The notes under the pieces were generated by a model. It was not told where the DNA came from. It was given only the letters and a program-made list of their open reading frames with translations, and searched no databases. From NCBI GenBank assembly GCA_017437125.1, contig JAFSBV010000020.1:1-64000 (forward strand): 64,000 bases of DNA. Direction: 5' to 3'. Shown one piece after another: positions 56,601 to 64,000 of the stretch. The first letter of the stretch is position 1; the number at the start of each line of letters is the position of its first letter. A program made the translations under genes and the position numbers. This DNA comes from Bacteroidales bacterium. Its GTDB lineage: Bacteria > Bacteroidota > Bacteroidia > Bacteroidales > UBA932.

Positions 56601-57497
56601 AAAGGTGCCACATTCTGGTGGGAGATACCTTTAGAGGCCGGTATCAGCACAGAAGTTCCTGCCAGAGCCTATCTTAACGAGATCATTGAGGACAGTACTG
56701 CTGAAAACATCAGCATCCCGGAAACAGATACATTCAGAACTTCGGGGCTGAAGCTGATGCTGGTCGATGACAGTCAGGATCTTCTCGACTTCCTGCGCGA
56801 AGCTCTGACAGGAGATTTCGCAGAGATAATCACCGCATCAAGCGGAAACAGTGCCATGTCAATAATAACCGGAGGCAAGCTTCCTGACATCATCGTCAGT
56901 GATGTCAACATGCCTGACGGGGACGGATACAAGCTGTGCGCAGAACTCAAAGCCAACGAAACATACAGCCATATTCCTATCGTTCTCCTTACAGCTCGCG
57001 GTGAAGAGCAGAGCCAGAGCGACAGTTACAAGGTAGGAGCGGACGCATTCATGGCCAAGCCTTTCGAAGTCGATACCCTTATGGAGCTTCTCAGAGGAAT
57101 GCTCAGGAAAAGGAATGAAATACGAAGGAAATATCTGGACAACGACGAAAAGACCACCTCAGAATACGGATCAAGCGAAGAAAGCTTCATTCTGAGACTC
57201 AACAGAATAATATCCGAACATATAGACAATCCTGATCTTGACCAGCAGCTGCTATGCAGGGAAATGGGTATGAGCCGCGCTTCCCTTTTCAACAAGATGA
57301 AGAGCATAACAGGCTCCGGAGCCAAGGAATACATCATCAGAATACGTCTGGAGAAGGCAAAGAAGCTGATTGAAGAAACGGATATGACCATAGCGGAGAT
57401 ATCCGACAAGACAGGATTCTCCAGCCAGAGCTACTTCAGCACGGCATTCAAGAACTACACAGGTCTTACTCCAAGTCAATACAAGCAAAAGAAATAA
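53613..57497 (+). CDS. Hybrid two-component system sensor/regulator (HTCS)
   Basis: HTCS proteins sense oligosaccharides in the periplasm and switch PUL genes on through DNA binding in the same chain. From the ATG at 53613 (1294 residues) the order is signal peptide, a two-propeller sensor with Reg_prop-like repeats (for example IWAGTDGGGVNII, IWIGTDGEGLN, IWLATDEGLCRF), a Y_Y_Y domain (about 640-735), one membrane segment (about 745-767), a histidine kinase with His797 in ISHELRTPL, an ATPase domain (about 900-1010), a receiver domain with Asp1097 in IIVSDVNMPDG, and an AraC-type helix-turn-helix at the C-terminus. It is divergent from susC, the classic arrangement, and should control this PUL. 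Confidence 0.96.
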   Translation: MYKTIPIVSILILFFSTASARENYIYTRISQKEGLTSTINSIYKEKDGDVWLGTPNGLYSFNGHTLRNHQDSTLAGKRVFQTGIDRNGDFWILTNRGPLRKRGSDFEVVTPSGENDENHPFQCMFQDDEGIWFGSNSRIYRYTFSDSSLTLFKDLNEQPSFVINSIILLDEHTLLCGSHNGLLSIDTKTGEANRSLFSLFNEVTSILIDSKDRIWISFYNHGIAVFEKSGRLIRRYSTADSALSNDVVLCMTERDSSIWAGTDGGGVNIIDPETGSIRVLSHIAGDPSSFPAHSIKSIYTDDYDNIWAGSIREGLIRISQSGMKTYSDSHIGLDSGLSNPTVLCLYQDSTDDDIWIGTDGEGLNRFDPAKGTFTHYPSTLKTKVVSIASYSETELALSIYADRILLFNKNTGKTRPLEIDDDDINYLLRYAGRSLNLANGPDGSLLLISNTVSRFDKKTGKCTKIGFDIGDKANGNLLTIRSGDEGLWLHDYFNIYLLPAGGSQIIRKGHTNKHRINSGHLDGSGRIWLATDEGLCRFNISDGTFSHVHTTLLKTATSVVCDGSSRVWVGTDHGLYAYLENFDSFTLFGESDGALRNEYLSKPRLASREGDIYLGGVQGLLRIDSDYSIDMTEEPAVNLYGLTVDNEVIHPDGKGLYRIPRNSKRIEIGVALQEKDIFREKVYRFMIPDVGSVYEGKSPVLVLQQMNRPGKHDIMVTYTRRNGEWCEPVRLLTLKIPQPWYLSGWFIAVILLLTALGAVTAHLSMTRRRNSRIQLALKEQEQKVYEEKVRMLINISHELRTPLTLIMAPLKRLIKGKATGQEEQTATLNRIYRQSKRMRDLLDMVLDLRKLEVGKSGLRMESTDFNEWVMNTVEDIIKEEDAEGIHIFTELDPSVGTADIDRRKCETVLMNILMNAIKHSSEGDNIMIRTSLTGSGNVRVSISDEGPGLEETDKEKLFSRFYQNNNEKYGSGIGLSYSKILVELQGGAIGAENNAGKGATFWWEIPLEAGISTEVPARAYLNEIIEDSTAENISIPETDTFRTSGLKLMLVDDSQDLLDFLREALTGDFAEIITASSGNSAMSIITGGKLPDIIVSDVNMPDGDGYKLCAELKANETYSHIPIVLLTARGEEQSQSDSYKVGADAFMAKPFEVDTLMELLRGMLRKRNEIRRKYLDNDEKTTSEYGSSEESFILRLNRIISEHIDNPDLDQQLLCREMGMSRASLFNKMKSITGSGAKEYIIRIRLEKAKKLIEETDMTIAEISDKTGFSSQSYFSTAFKNYTGLTPSQYKQKK

Positions 57498-57501
57498 GAA
57501 C

Positions 57502-58377
57502 ATGAAGAAAATACTGCAAGTCGCGCTGATCCTGGTCTGCGTATTTGTCTTTACAGAAGTCTCTGCTCAGGAAGCAAGGAAATTCACCATGAAACACGGA
57601 GGTATGAAAAGGGAATACTGGCTTTACCTACCTTCCGACATCAAGCCCGATGCACCGCTGGTAATCCTTCTTCACGGCTACAAGGCCAAGGCCGAGGGAT
57701 ACCGTCCGGAGATGATGACTGTGGCCGAGGAAAACGGATTTGCTCTCTGCTATCCTCAGGGGGCTCTCGACGGAAAAGGAAAGACATGCTGGAACGTCGG
57801 ATATCCTTTCCAGGAAGGACTGAAGACCGACGATGTGGACTTCTTATGCACTTTGGCAAGGCATCTGCAGAAGGAGCACGACCTCAGCCGCCAGAACACG
57901 TTCCTTACGGGTATGTCCAACGGTGGCGAAATGTGTTATCTCATGGCTTATCTGAGGCCTGACGTATTCACCGCATTCGCACCGATCGCCGGCCTTTCAA
58001 TGGAATGGTCATATAGGAAATTCGACGCGAAGAAGGCCGTTCCTCTCATGGAGGTACATGGAACCGCCGACAAGACTTCACGCTGGGAAGGCGACCCGTC
58101 AAATGAAGGAGGATGGGGAGAATATCTTGCTGTCCCTCAAGCTGTTTCATATTGGGCAGCACAGGCGAAATGTACCCATGAAGAGACAGTCGAGATGCCT
58201 CTCGTACGCAACAAGGTCATAATGCACCGCTACATGGGCGGCGAGCCTACATGGAAAGACGGACCTGCAGTCGAGGTCCGTCTGTATGAAGTGATCGGCG
58301 GCAAGCACACATGGGCACTCAACGACATGGACACCTGCCGTGAGATATGGAATTTCTTCAGTATTTATCTGAGGTAG
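57502..58377 (+). CDS. CE1-type esterase / PHB-depolymerase-like hydrolase
   Basis: The 291-residue protein (signal ending VSAQ) is an alpha/beta hydrolase. The triad is Ser139 in GMSNGG, Asp190 in HGTADKT and His269 in GGKHTW; PLVILLHGYKAKAEGY supplies the oxyanion segment. It belongs with secreted feruloyl/acetyl esterases and polyhydroxybutyrate-depolymerase-like enzymes, and in a PUL it most likely removes ester groups from the glycan. It starts 5 bases after the HTCS gene, so the sensor and the enzyme are co-expressed. Its last 20 bases overlap the convergent gene at 58358-59137. Confidence 0.86.
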   Translation: MKKILQVALILVCVFVFTEVSAQEARKFTMKHGGMKREYWLYLPSDIKPDAPLVILLHGYKAKAEGYRPEMMTVAEENGFALCYPQGALDGKGKTCWNVGYPFQEGLKTDDVDFLCTLARHLQKEHDLSRQNTFLTGMSNGGEMCYLMAYLRPDVFTAFAPIAGLSMEWSYRKFDAKKAVPLMEVHGTADKTSRWEGDPSNEGGWGEYLAVPQAVSYWAAQAKCTHEETVEMPLVRNKVIMHRYMGGEPTWKDGPAVEVRLYEVIGGKHTWALNDMDTCREIWNFFSIYLR

Positions 58378-59137
58378 GAAGAATGACTCTATAGGCGGAA
58401 TCATCGTTAAATACGACATACACCGCATCATATATTTTCCTTATCCTTTTCACTCCTTTGTCCACTACGCAGAAGCAATCATCAGGGTATGTATAGCGGA
58501 ACAATCCGCTATCTGTTCCAAAGAACAAGGAGTCATCACTTATTGGGGCAACTGAAGTTATGGGCTCCTCACAAGCCAGTATCTCATAGACATTGTCTCC
58601 TGCCAGATATATTGCATTTCCAGACGCGACATAACACAAAAGCGCGTCTGCTGACATGTCATTTATCTGTATATCAAAGTCATACAACGGATGGAAACTA
58701 CGATCCCTGAAACGGAAAAAACATAAAGATGTCTCTTGAGTAAAGAACAGTCCGACATCATGAGATAATGCAATCATGATACTGTCACATTCGGCCTTGA
58801 AGATAGGTTCATCTTTACCGGCACAGAATTGTCTTACTTCATATCCCTTACTGTAGTATATTGTATCATTAGTCCATTGGACTTCTGAATAAGATCCTGA
58901 AAACGGAAGTTTTTTAACCTGAAGATCAGGTGAGTCCAGAACCAGACACCTATCATCTTTAATCAGAAGAGGATAATCCAGAAAATCAGAGAAATAATAA
59001 TCCCCTTCCAGTCCTTTTGGAGAAACGATCATTTCCACATTCTCTCCTTCCTGAAGAATGAAATACGTACTATCCGTATTTTCATGTAACGGCTGCAACA
59101 TGGCCGCAATCACGAACAATAAACTGAAACTCATCAC
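58358..59137 (-). CDS. Secreted protein of unknown function, last gene of the right-hand operon
   Basis: This 259-residue protein begins with a hydrophobic segment (MMSFSLLFVIAAMLQ) consistent with a signal peptide. The rest is beta-rich with repeated short strand pairs such as LLIKDDRCLVLDSPDLQV, VQWTNDTIYYSKGYEVRQF and DSLFFGTDSGLFRYTYPDD, which suggest a propeller-like fold. Its start overlaps the upstream gene by 4 bases (ATGA). It overlaps the esterase gene on the other strand by 20 bases. No catalytic motif or family was recognised. Confidence 0.6.
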   Translation of the reverse strand: MMSFSLLFVIAAMLQPLHENTDSTYFILQEGENVEMIVSPKGLEGDYYFSDFLDYPLLIKDDRCLVLDSPDLQVKKLPFSGSYSEVQWTNDTIYYSKGYEVRQFCAGKDEPIFKAECDSIMIALSHDVGLFFTQETSLCFFRFRDRSFHPLYDFDIQINDMSADALLCYVASGNAIYLAGDNVYEILACEEPITSVAPISDDSLFFGTDSGLFRYTYPDDCFCVVDKGVKRIRKIYDAVYVVFNDDSAYRVILPTSDKY

Positions 59138-60084
59138 AATTCTTCTATATCAGGTCCAAAAATACTGTATAGAGCATCCCACATATCTGTACAGTCTATA
59201 CCAAAAACACTAAGATCACATGACACTTTCATATACATCTTGAAAAGTGAATTTTTAGTTCTCTGAAATGTAATATCAAGATACCGCGGGTCTTCTGTCT
59301 CAATAGCCTTCATCAATCCTGCCAGAACATCTTCAGTGATTTCCATTTCCGCTTCTACAATCGCATCTGCATTATCAAGTGCTTCGATGACTTGAACAGG
59401 GGCGATGGTTTTTTGCGCAATTGCCGACTTACCGATTTCTTTCAACTCATCTACCGGCTTCTGCTTAAAGCGCTTCCATAGGTATCTATTGGACTTCTGA
59501 AACTTCTTCAAGGCATAATCAGCAGCTTCCTTCGAAAATAACGGAACATCTGAATCATAACGTTTAATCTCCAATTTTTCATCTTCCAGAGTGTTCAACA
59601 TATTTCTCCTGTTCCGCACAGAAAGAGACCGGCTTGCGTTTCCTCTCAGATTGCTCATCCCCTCGATCCGCTTATCCATTTCAACCATACTCCTTTCCAT
59701 TTCCTCTTCCGCTTCCTTTATCATAATGTCTGTACCGATCGTCTGATTGGTATGAGCCATAGACACAGCAGCCTGAGTTGCAATAGTATTGATGGTATTA
59801 GTTCTTTCTACAGATCTACGCGCTGCCAGTTCCTTATTGACAATTTCCAATTGGGCCTCTGCCGCAGCCACTCCCACATGGTTTACAAAACCGCTTGCCT
59901 TTCTCTCCGCAGCGTCAGATCCTGTGATTCTACGTGAGGAATAAGATCTTTTCTGAGCTTCAAGGCTTTTTTTATAGTCAAGCAATTCGGATGTAGGTAT
60001 ATCCTTGACAGCATCTTCCAGTTTCTGAGCAGACATATTGAAGCATGTGATGATCAAGGCAGCAACTATTACTATTCTTTTCAT
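59134..60084 (-). CDS. Secreted helical protein of unknown function
   Basis: The 316-residue protein has a signal peptide (MKRIVIVAALIITCFNMSAQ) and is mostly alpha-helical, with charged heptad-like stretches between about residues 80 and 150 (AEAQLEIVNKELAARRSVERT; EAEEEMERSMVEMDKRIEGM) that may form coiled coils. Both ends overlap neighbours by 4 bases, so it is translationally coupled within the operon. It has two Cys near the C-terminus (SCDLSVFGIDC) that may form a disulfide. No known family was recognised. Confidence 0.6.
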   Translation of the reverse strand: MKRIVIVAALIITCFNMSAQKLEDAVKDIPTSELLDYKKSLEAQKRSYSSRRITGSDAAERKASGFVNHVGVAAAEAQLEIVNKELAARRSVERTNTINTIATQAAVSMAHTNQTIGTDIMIKEAEEEMERSMVEMDKRIEGMSNLRGNASRSLSVRNRRNMLNTLEDEKLEIKRYDSDVPLFSKEAADYALKKFQKSNRYLWKRFKQKPVDELKEIGKSAIAQKTIAPVQVIEALDNADAIVEAEMEITEDVLAGLMKAIETEDPRYLDITFQRTKNSLFKMYMKVSCDLSVFGIDCTDMWDALYSIFGPDIEEL

Positions 60085-61460
60085 CTGTTTGAATATATCT
60101 GATTAAACTTCTTTTCCTGAGCCTTATTGTTAGGAGTGCTGCTTGTAGACACGTAAAGTGCTGTCATACCTGGCCAAAAATACCAGAGAACCCAGAAAGC
60201 AGGACTTCGCGCTGTTTTATACTTCCTTACATATTTGTCGTAACCTTTATAAATCCTGTAATATTCAGGCGTAACATATGCCTGACGTGACGGCTCGACA
60301 ATCGGAAATAAGCCTTTACCGGTAAAGAACAGGCTATGTTCCGGAAGCAGCTTACATAACACAAATGTATCACGTTTTCTTAACGAGTCGGCATCAGTAG
60401 GACTATCGGATTTCCTTCTATGCTGTTCCAAGTCAAAATCAGCAAGCATGACATCCCGATCATCCGTCTCCCGTAATCTGACATTCAGATAGTTGTTAGT
60501 CATAGTATTTGCAGAAGAATTTCCTATCGCTATTATTGCCACGGCACTGAGAACAGAAAGACCGATTCCTATGGTCGAACTTCCTATATCGCCAATACTT
60601 GACCGAGCGATAGCCTTAACTGTACTTTTAGTGGCCTCATTCACAACAGTGGATGCTAAAATCACACCCGATTCAGACAATCCTCCATCGAATTCCATAC
60701 TGCAGAACTGAACAAGATAATCCCCGTCTTCATCAATACCGAATATCCTTGATACGGTAGAATTCCTGATATCATTATCGATTGAATATTGAGAATTCTG
60801 ATCAAGCACTCCAAAAATATTATGTTCAGCATCTTCTCTGACATTCATGATAATCATCGGTTTATGAGACTTCTTATCAAATGTCTTTGACACCCACATA
60901 CCTTTCAAATAATCTGGGCCGGTTAAAGCAGACTTCGTCTCTTCATAAACAGAATAAGCTTCAGACAATACCGAAGAAAGATATCTGCTGGATGGTTCTT
61001 CTGACTGATAATGCCTCATCAGTTCATATATATAATGCAACTCATTGAGATCGCTCCTTGCAGAGTATATCGGAAGAAGTATATCAGCATATACCGAAGC
61101 CCTTCTTTCAAGACTGTCAGGATGAAGCAGATTCACATATAGGCCGGCTTCCTTCAACAGCTGTTCATCTGAGCCCTCCCTGACCGCATGATAAAGACGA
61201 TCTTTAAAATATGAACAAGCTTCTTCATAGCTATTTCTTCTTACCTTGCGGACAGCCTTGTTCCAAGACTTCATCTGAACCTTGCGATCAGTAATATATG
61301 CTCTCTGATCTATGGTATAAAAAAGTTCACCATAGTTGTTTGCATACATATGCCGATTTATATCCGAATATGTCCACAACGTATCCCATGCATTCTGCAA
61401 TTCGTCAAACTTAATATTCTGTGAAAAAACTTTATATGGAAATAAAGTCATAATAAGCAT
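60081..61460 (-). CDS. Secreted/membrane protein of unknown function with disrupted signal peptide
   Basis: The open frame begins at 61460 (459 residues), but a better start is the ATG at 61495. From there the reading frame is correct only if the seven-base T-run on the minus strand (61470-61476) had eight bases; the result would be MKNRRHVFF..., an ideal signal peptide. The remaining protein has helical repeat-like stretches in its first half, a hydrophobic segment in the middle (SSTIGIGLSVLSAVAIIAIG) and another near the C-terminus (FWVLWYFWPGMTALYV). It may be phase variable, or the base could be an assembly error. No family was recognised. Confidence 0.6.
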   Translation of the reverse strand: MLIMTLFPYKVFSQNIKFDELQNAWDTLWTYSDINRHMYANNYGELFYTIDQRAYITDRKVQMKSWNKAVRKVRRNSYEEACSYFKDRLYHAVREGSDEQLLKEAGLYVNLLHPDSLERRASVYADILLPIYSARSDLNELHYIYELMRHYQSEEPSSRYLSSVLSEAYSVYEETKSALTGPDYLKGMWVSKTFDKKSHKPMIIMNVREDAEHNIFGVLDQNSQYSIDNDIRNSTVSRIFGIDEDGDYLVQFCSMEFDGGLSESGVILASTVVNEATKSTVKAIARSSIGDIGSSTIGIGLSVLSAVAIIAIGNSSANTMTNNYLNVRLRETDDRDVMLADFDLEQHRRKSDSPTDADSLRKRDTFVLCKLLPEHSLFFTGKGLFPIVEPSRQAYVTPEYYRIYKGYDKYVRKYKTARSPAFWVLWYFWPGMTALYVSTSSTPNNKAQEKKFNQIYSNR

Positions 61461-61519
61461 AAACAGAATAAAAAAACGTGTCTCCTGTTCTTCATATTAC
61501 AAACATCATTAGTTAAATA

Positions 61520-62410
61520 CTATCTGGAAAGCAGTCTCATTACAATACCCAGATTGAACTCCATTCTTACATAAGGATCTGAATTTGTACTGAGACTGAA
61601 ACCGAGGCCTCCGAGGACACCAAAGCGTTCAGTTATCGGATATTGATAATTTGTCGCCATTATCACTCCGACCATATAGTCGCCATAACCTCTATAATAA
61701 CGAGAGCCGAGGCCTATTTCCATATTCCAATGGTCTGTAGGCCACATCTGAAGACCAAGATTCCAACAAGGTCTTCCCTCTGGTCCGGAAACACCCAAGC
61801 CCACTGTCGCGCCAAAAACTACCGGTGATTGATAATTAAGCTTAACTCCAAGTCCACCATATCCATAACCACATCCTAAGCCTAGATCCAATCTATGGGC
61901 ATATTTATCCCATCCCGGACCTTGGCTCAAAGCCGTAGCCAACAGCACTCCTGCAGCTGTTCCGAGAGATGAAGCAGAATTAGCAGTCACTTGCTTCTCC
62001 TTTCCCGTCACCCCACTATTCTTTGATGATCCGGAAGATCCGGTGGTGGTACGATTATTTGTACGCGCACTGGAAGACCGATAAAGGCGCACTGCGTTAC
62101 ACCCCGGCTTCAAAGTAACACGTTCACTGTACCATATGGTACCATCCTCGCCGACAGCACTCCATGTATTACCTTTTCCTCGGACTGAAACAGTCACGCA
62201 TCCTGCAGCTCCGCACTTGGGAACTCCTGAATAGTATTTTGTTATATACCCTGCTAAATTTCCGTTATAATACACAGCAATCTTTCCTGTAACATTCTGA
62301 TTTGTCCAGAAAACAACATATGTCTGTTCATCAGAAATTTCTTCGGGATCATGGGCACAAACCATTAATGGCACCAGAGCCATTAAAACACTTAACATCA
62401 GTCTTTTCAT
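61520..62410 (-). CDS. Secreted protein with Cys-rich N-terminal domain, linker and outer-membrane barrel
   Basis: From the ATG at 62410 (296 residues) the protein has a signal peptide ending VCAHD. The N-terminal part (about 20-105) is a small beta domain with Cys residues (KCGAAGCVTV; KPGCNAVRLY), then a Ser/Thr/Asn-rich linker (SSSARTNNRTTTGSSGSSKN), then a Gly/aromatic-rich barrel (LGLGCGYGYGGLGVKLNYQS...) ending in VMRLLSR. It looks like an outer-membrane anchor with an exposed head. It lies 14 bases after the Sel1 gene. Confidence 0.65.
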   Translation of the reverse strand: MKRLMLSVLMALVPLMVCAHDPEEISDEQTYVVFWTNQNVTGKIAVYYNGNLAGYITKYYSGVPKCGAAGCVTVSVRGKGNTWSAVGEDGTIWYSERVTLKPGCNAVRLYRSSSARTNNRTTTGSSGSSKNSGVTGKEKQVTANSASSLGTAAGVLLATALSQGPGWDKYAHRLDLGLGCGYGYGGLGVKLNYQSPVVFGATVGLGVSGPEGRPCWNLGLQMWPTDHWNMEIGLGSRYYRGYGDYMVGVIMATNYQYPITERFGVLGGLGFSLSTNSDPYVRMEFNLGIVMRLLSR

Positions 62411-62424
62411 AGTGTGTGATCTGT

Positions 62425-64000
62425 TTAGTATTGTATATTGGACTTCCGACAATGTTCTATTGCCTGTTCGTTCCCCATTTGCGCTGCAAGTACCCGATAA
62501 TGATAAGCCATCTTCATGCTTACAGGGACTCCTGCACCAACAGAATAGACCAGACTCAAACGCCATGCACTTAAAGAATCTCCGTTTTCTATTCCCATTT
62601 CCAGAAGTCTGACTCCTATCGTAGCATATTCTTTCCTTTTCTTCTTGTCTTTGACTTCATCTGCTTGGCCACATATGATAAATCCACCTGTATTCATGGC
62701 AGTGATATATCCTTGAAGAGCGGATGCACTGATCAGTTCAACACCCTTATCGAGATCTGCAGGCAGTCCCCAATCTCCTAAACAATAGCCCTTTCCCAGA
62801 TTATATTGCGCCACGGGACTTCCTGCCTCAGCACTGGCCTTAACATACTCAACACCTATAGAAGGGTCAAATAAAGGAGAGCTTTCCTTCATATAAAGAT
62901 CTGCCAATTCTGCATTAGCCTCTTCATGACCTGCATCCAAAGCCTTCTTATACCAATAAACGGCTTTCTTGTATTCCTGTATGTTGTTGGAAGCGTACAG
63001 GTGGCCTAAAAAGAGCTGTGATGCTGTATTACCGGCTTCGGCCTCGTATCTAACATATTCTATCACAGAATCTTGCATTTCCTCGCTGCATTTACCTTCA
63101 TTTATTATAATACGTACTTCATTTTCTATATAGTCATACAACTCGTATTCCGGATGTGATAAGGAATAGACACTCATATATTGATTGACTGCATCGTCAT
63201 ATTGACCTGAATCTGCAAACTCATTTCCCCACATCACCTTTGAAAAGATATTACCTCCCTGAGCTGACCTAATCAGCCACTCCATATATTTATCTTCATC
63301 TGGTTCGACTCCATCACCATCCCGATAACATAAAGCCAACCCCTTTTGAGCTTGAGTATTCCCTAATTCAGCAGAAGACATCAAATATTCCATATAAGAA
63401 TGTTCGTCTGGTTCTAGTCCGCATTTTCCATTCCTATATATATTAGAAAGAGTCAGCATTGAGTAAGTATCACCATTATCAGCAGCCTGGTTCAACCAAT
63501 AAAGGGCTTTTGTATCGTTCTGTTCAAACGGAATATCCTGATGATCTAGTACTAATGCGTCTTGCTGAATTATATAATGATAAAACAGCGGTTGAAACAT
63601 GGAATGCTTCATGAGATCTGTATAGTATTCCATAGCAAATCCCTCATAAAACATATGTCCCAGACAGCCCTGAGCAGTAACATAGCCAGCCGAGGCTGAT
63701 GCCGTGATATCATTCACCCCCTGCTCAATATCCTGTGATGTACCCATCCCTATGATATGGCAAAGTCCTTTCTGATATAAAGCTTCGACATTACCCTGTG
63801 AAGCCGCCTGACTGATCCAATAGAAACCCTTTGCCAAATCTATCTGCAGGTGTTCACCTGAAATATAATCCGTACCCAGAATCAATTGAGACTCCGGGTC
63901 CCCAGCTTCTGCGCTGGTCAATAATTTTTCCGCATCGAACTCCTGAGCAGCTAAAGAGAATGTCAACAAAGACATAATACATAGAAAAAAGACCTTGTAT
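62425..64000 (-). CDS. Sel1-repeat protein, 5' end outside window
   Basis: The frame is open to the right edge. An ATG at 63975 is available but the residues encoded upstream (YKVFFLCIMSLLTFSLAAQ) complete a signal peptide, so the true start lies beyond base 64000. About 525 residues are visible, made of many Sel1-type helical repeats (for example EALYQKGLCHIIGMGTSQDI; AQKGLALCYRDGDGVEPDED; AQYNLGKGYCLGDWG). Sel1 proteins bind partners in the periplasm. It is the first gene seen of the five-gene right-hand operon. Confidence 0.82.
   Translation of the reverse strand, partial: YKVFFLCIMSLLTFSLAAQEFDAEKLLTSAEAGDPESQLILGTDYISGEHLQIDLAKGFYWISQAASQGNVEALYQKGLCHIIGMGTSQDIEQGVNDITASASAGYVTAQGCLGHMFYEGFAMEYYTDLMKHSMFQPLFYHYIIQQDALVLDHQDIPFEQNDTKALYWLNQAADNGDTYSMLTLSNIYRNGKCGLEPDEHSYMEYLMSSAELGNTQAQKGLALCYRDGDGVEPDEDKYMEWLIRSAQGGNIFSKVMWGNEFADSGQYDDAVNQYMSVYSLSHPEYELYDYIENEVRIIINEGKCSEEMQDSVIEYVRYEAEAGNTASQLFLGHLYASNNIQEYKKAVYWYKKALDAGHEEANAELADLYMKESSPLFDPSIGVEYVKASAEAGSPVAQYNLGKGYCLGDWGLPADLDKGVELISASALQGYITAMNTGGFIICGQADEVKDKKKRKEYATIGVRLLEMGIENGDSLSAWRLSLVYSVGAGVPVSMKMAYHYRVLAAQMGNEQAIEHCRKSNIQY

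Noticed and set aside
1-64000. tRNA, rRNA, CRISPR arrays, IS transposases, integrase or phage genes
   Set aside because: None was recognised on reading the window; short repeats present are hairpins, not direct-repeat arrays with spacers.

Overview
This window is a stretch of chromosome from an anaerobic Bacteroidales-type member of the Bacteroidota, probably a gut commensal; genus cannot be fixed from the sequence alone. The evidence is two SusC/SusD-based polysaccharide utilisation loci (PULs), a hybrid two-component (HTCS) regulator, the TAnnTTTG -7 promoter boxes in front of many genes, Sus-style lipoproteins, and a class III (oxygen-sensitive) ribonucleotide reductase with its activase.

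Layout. 1-4573: a very large secreted YD/RHS-repeat protein on the minus strand, cut by the left edge. 5105-6453: a small HTH-like ORF and a phosphopantetheinyl transferase with a structured leader. 6691-11617: nrdD (+) and nrdG (-) converge around two small secreted proteins and a long palindrome. 11699-12853: an extended SDR. 12920-26127: an arabinan PUL on the minus strand, read as GH51, GH51, surface glycan-binding lipoprotein, SusC, SusD, GH43, GH43. 26260-29161: EnvC-like protein and TPR protein. 29318-32581: ECF sigma factor with an anti-sigma/barrel-like partner, then mlaF/mlaE. 32662-34681: comM and tsaE. 34651-40853: lipoprotein, then sufB-pnuC-sufC-sufD-ispE. 40945-41790: MORN-TonB protein. 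41869-58377: a second PUL with GH88, a heparinase II/III-type lyase, a GH16, SusD/SusC, an HTCS regulator and a CE1-type esterase, interrupted by the pyrophosphatase hppA. 58358-64000: a tight five-gene minus-strand operon of unrecognised secreted proteins, starting with a Sel1-repeat protein that runs off the right edge.

How the genes work together. In the first PUL, endo-arabinanases (GH43) and arabinofuranosidases (GH51) would cut and debranch arabinan captured by SusD and the glycan-binding lipoprotein and imported by SusC. No regulator is encoded next to it; a palindrome beside its promoter may be the target of a distant one. In the second PUL a lyase makes unsaturated uronyl ends that GH88 removes, GH16 cuts a beta-linked backbone, and the HTCS divergent from susC senses the product. 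That points to a uronic-acid-containing glycan, but the substrate is not certain.

The most unusual material is not protein coding: a set of hairpins with a fixed AGCGAAG core and changing, still complementary stems (8911-8991, 12894-12919, 13981-14006, 37566-37641, 39247-39272), one of them inside the coding region of a short sufD; a 113-nt five-helix leader whose G-U pairs fit only the transcribed strand (10837-10949); a multi-hairpin leader with a possible alternative pairing before the phosphopantetheinyl transferase (5585-5760); intercistronic hairpins in the arabinan operon; and a homopolymer that breaks an otherwise ideal signal peptide (61470-61476).
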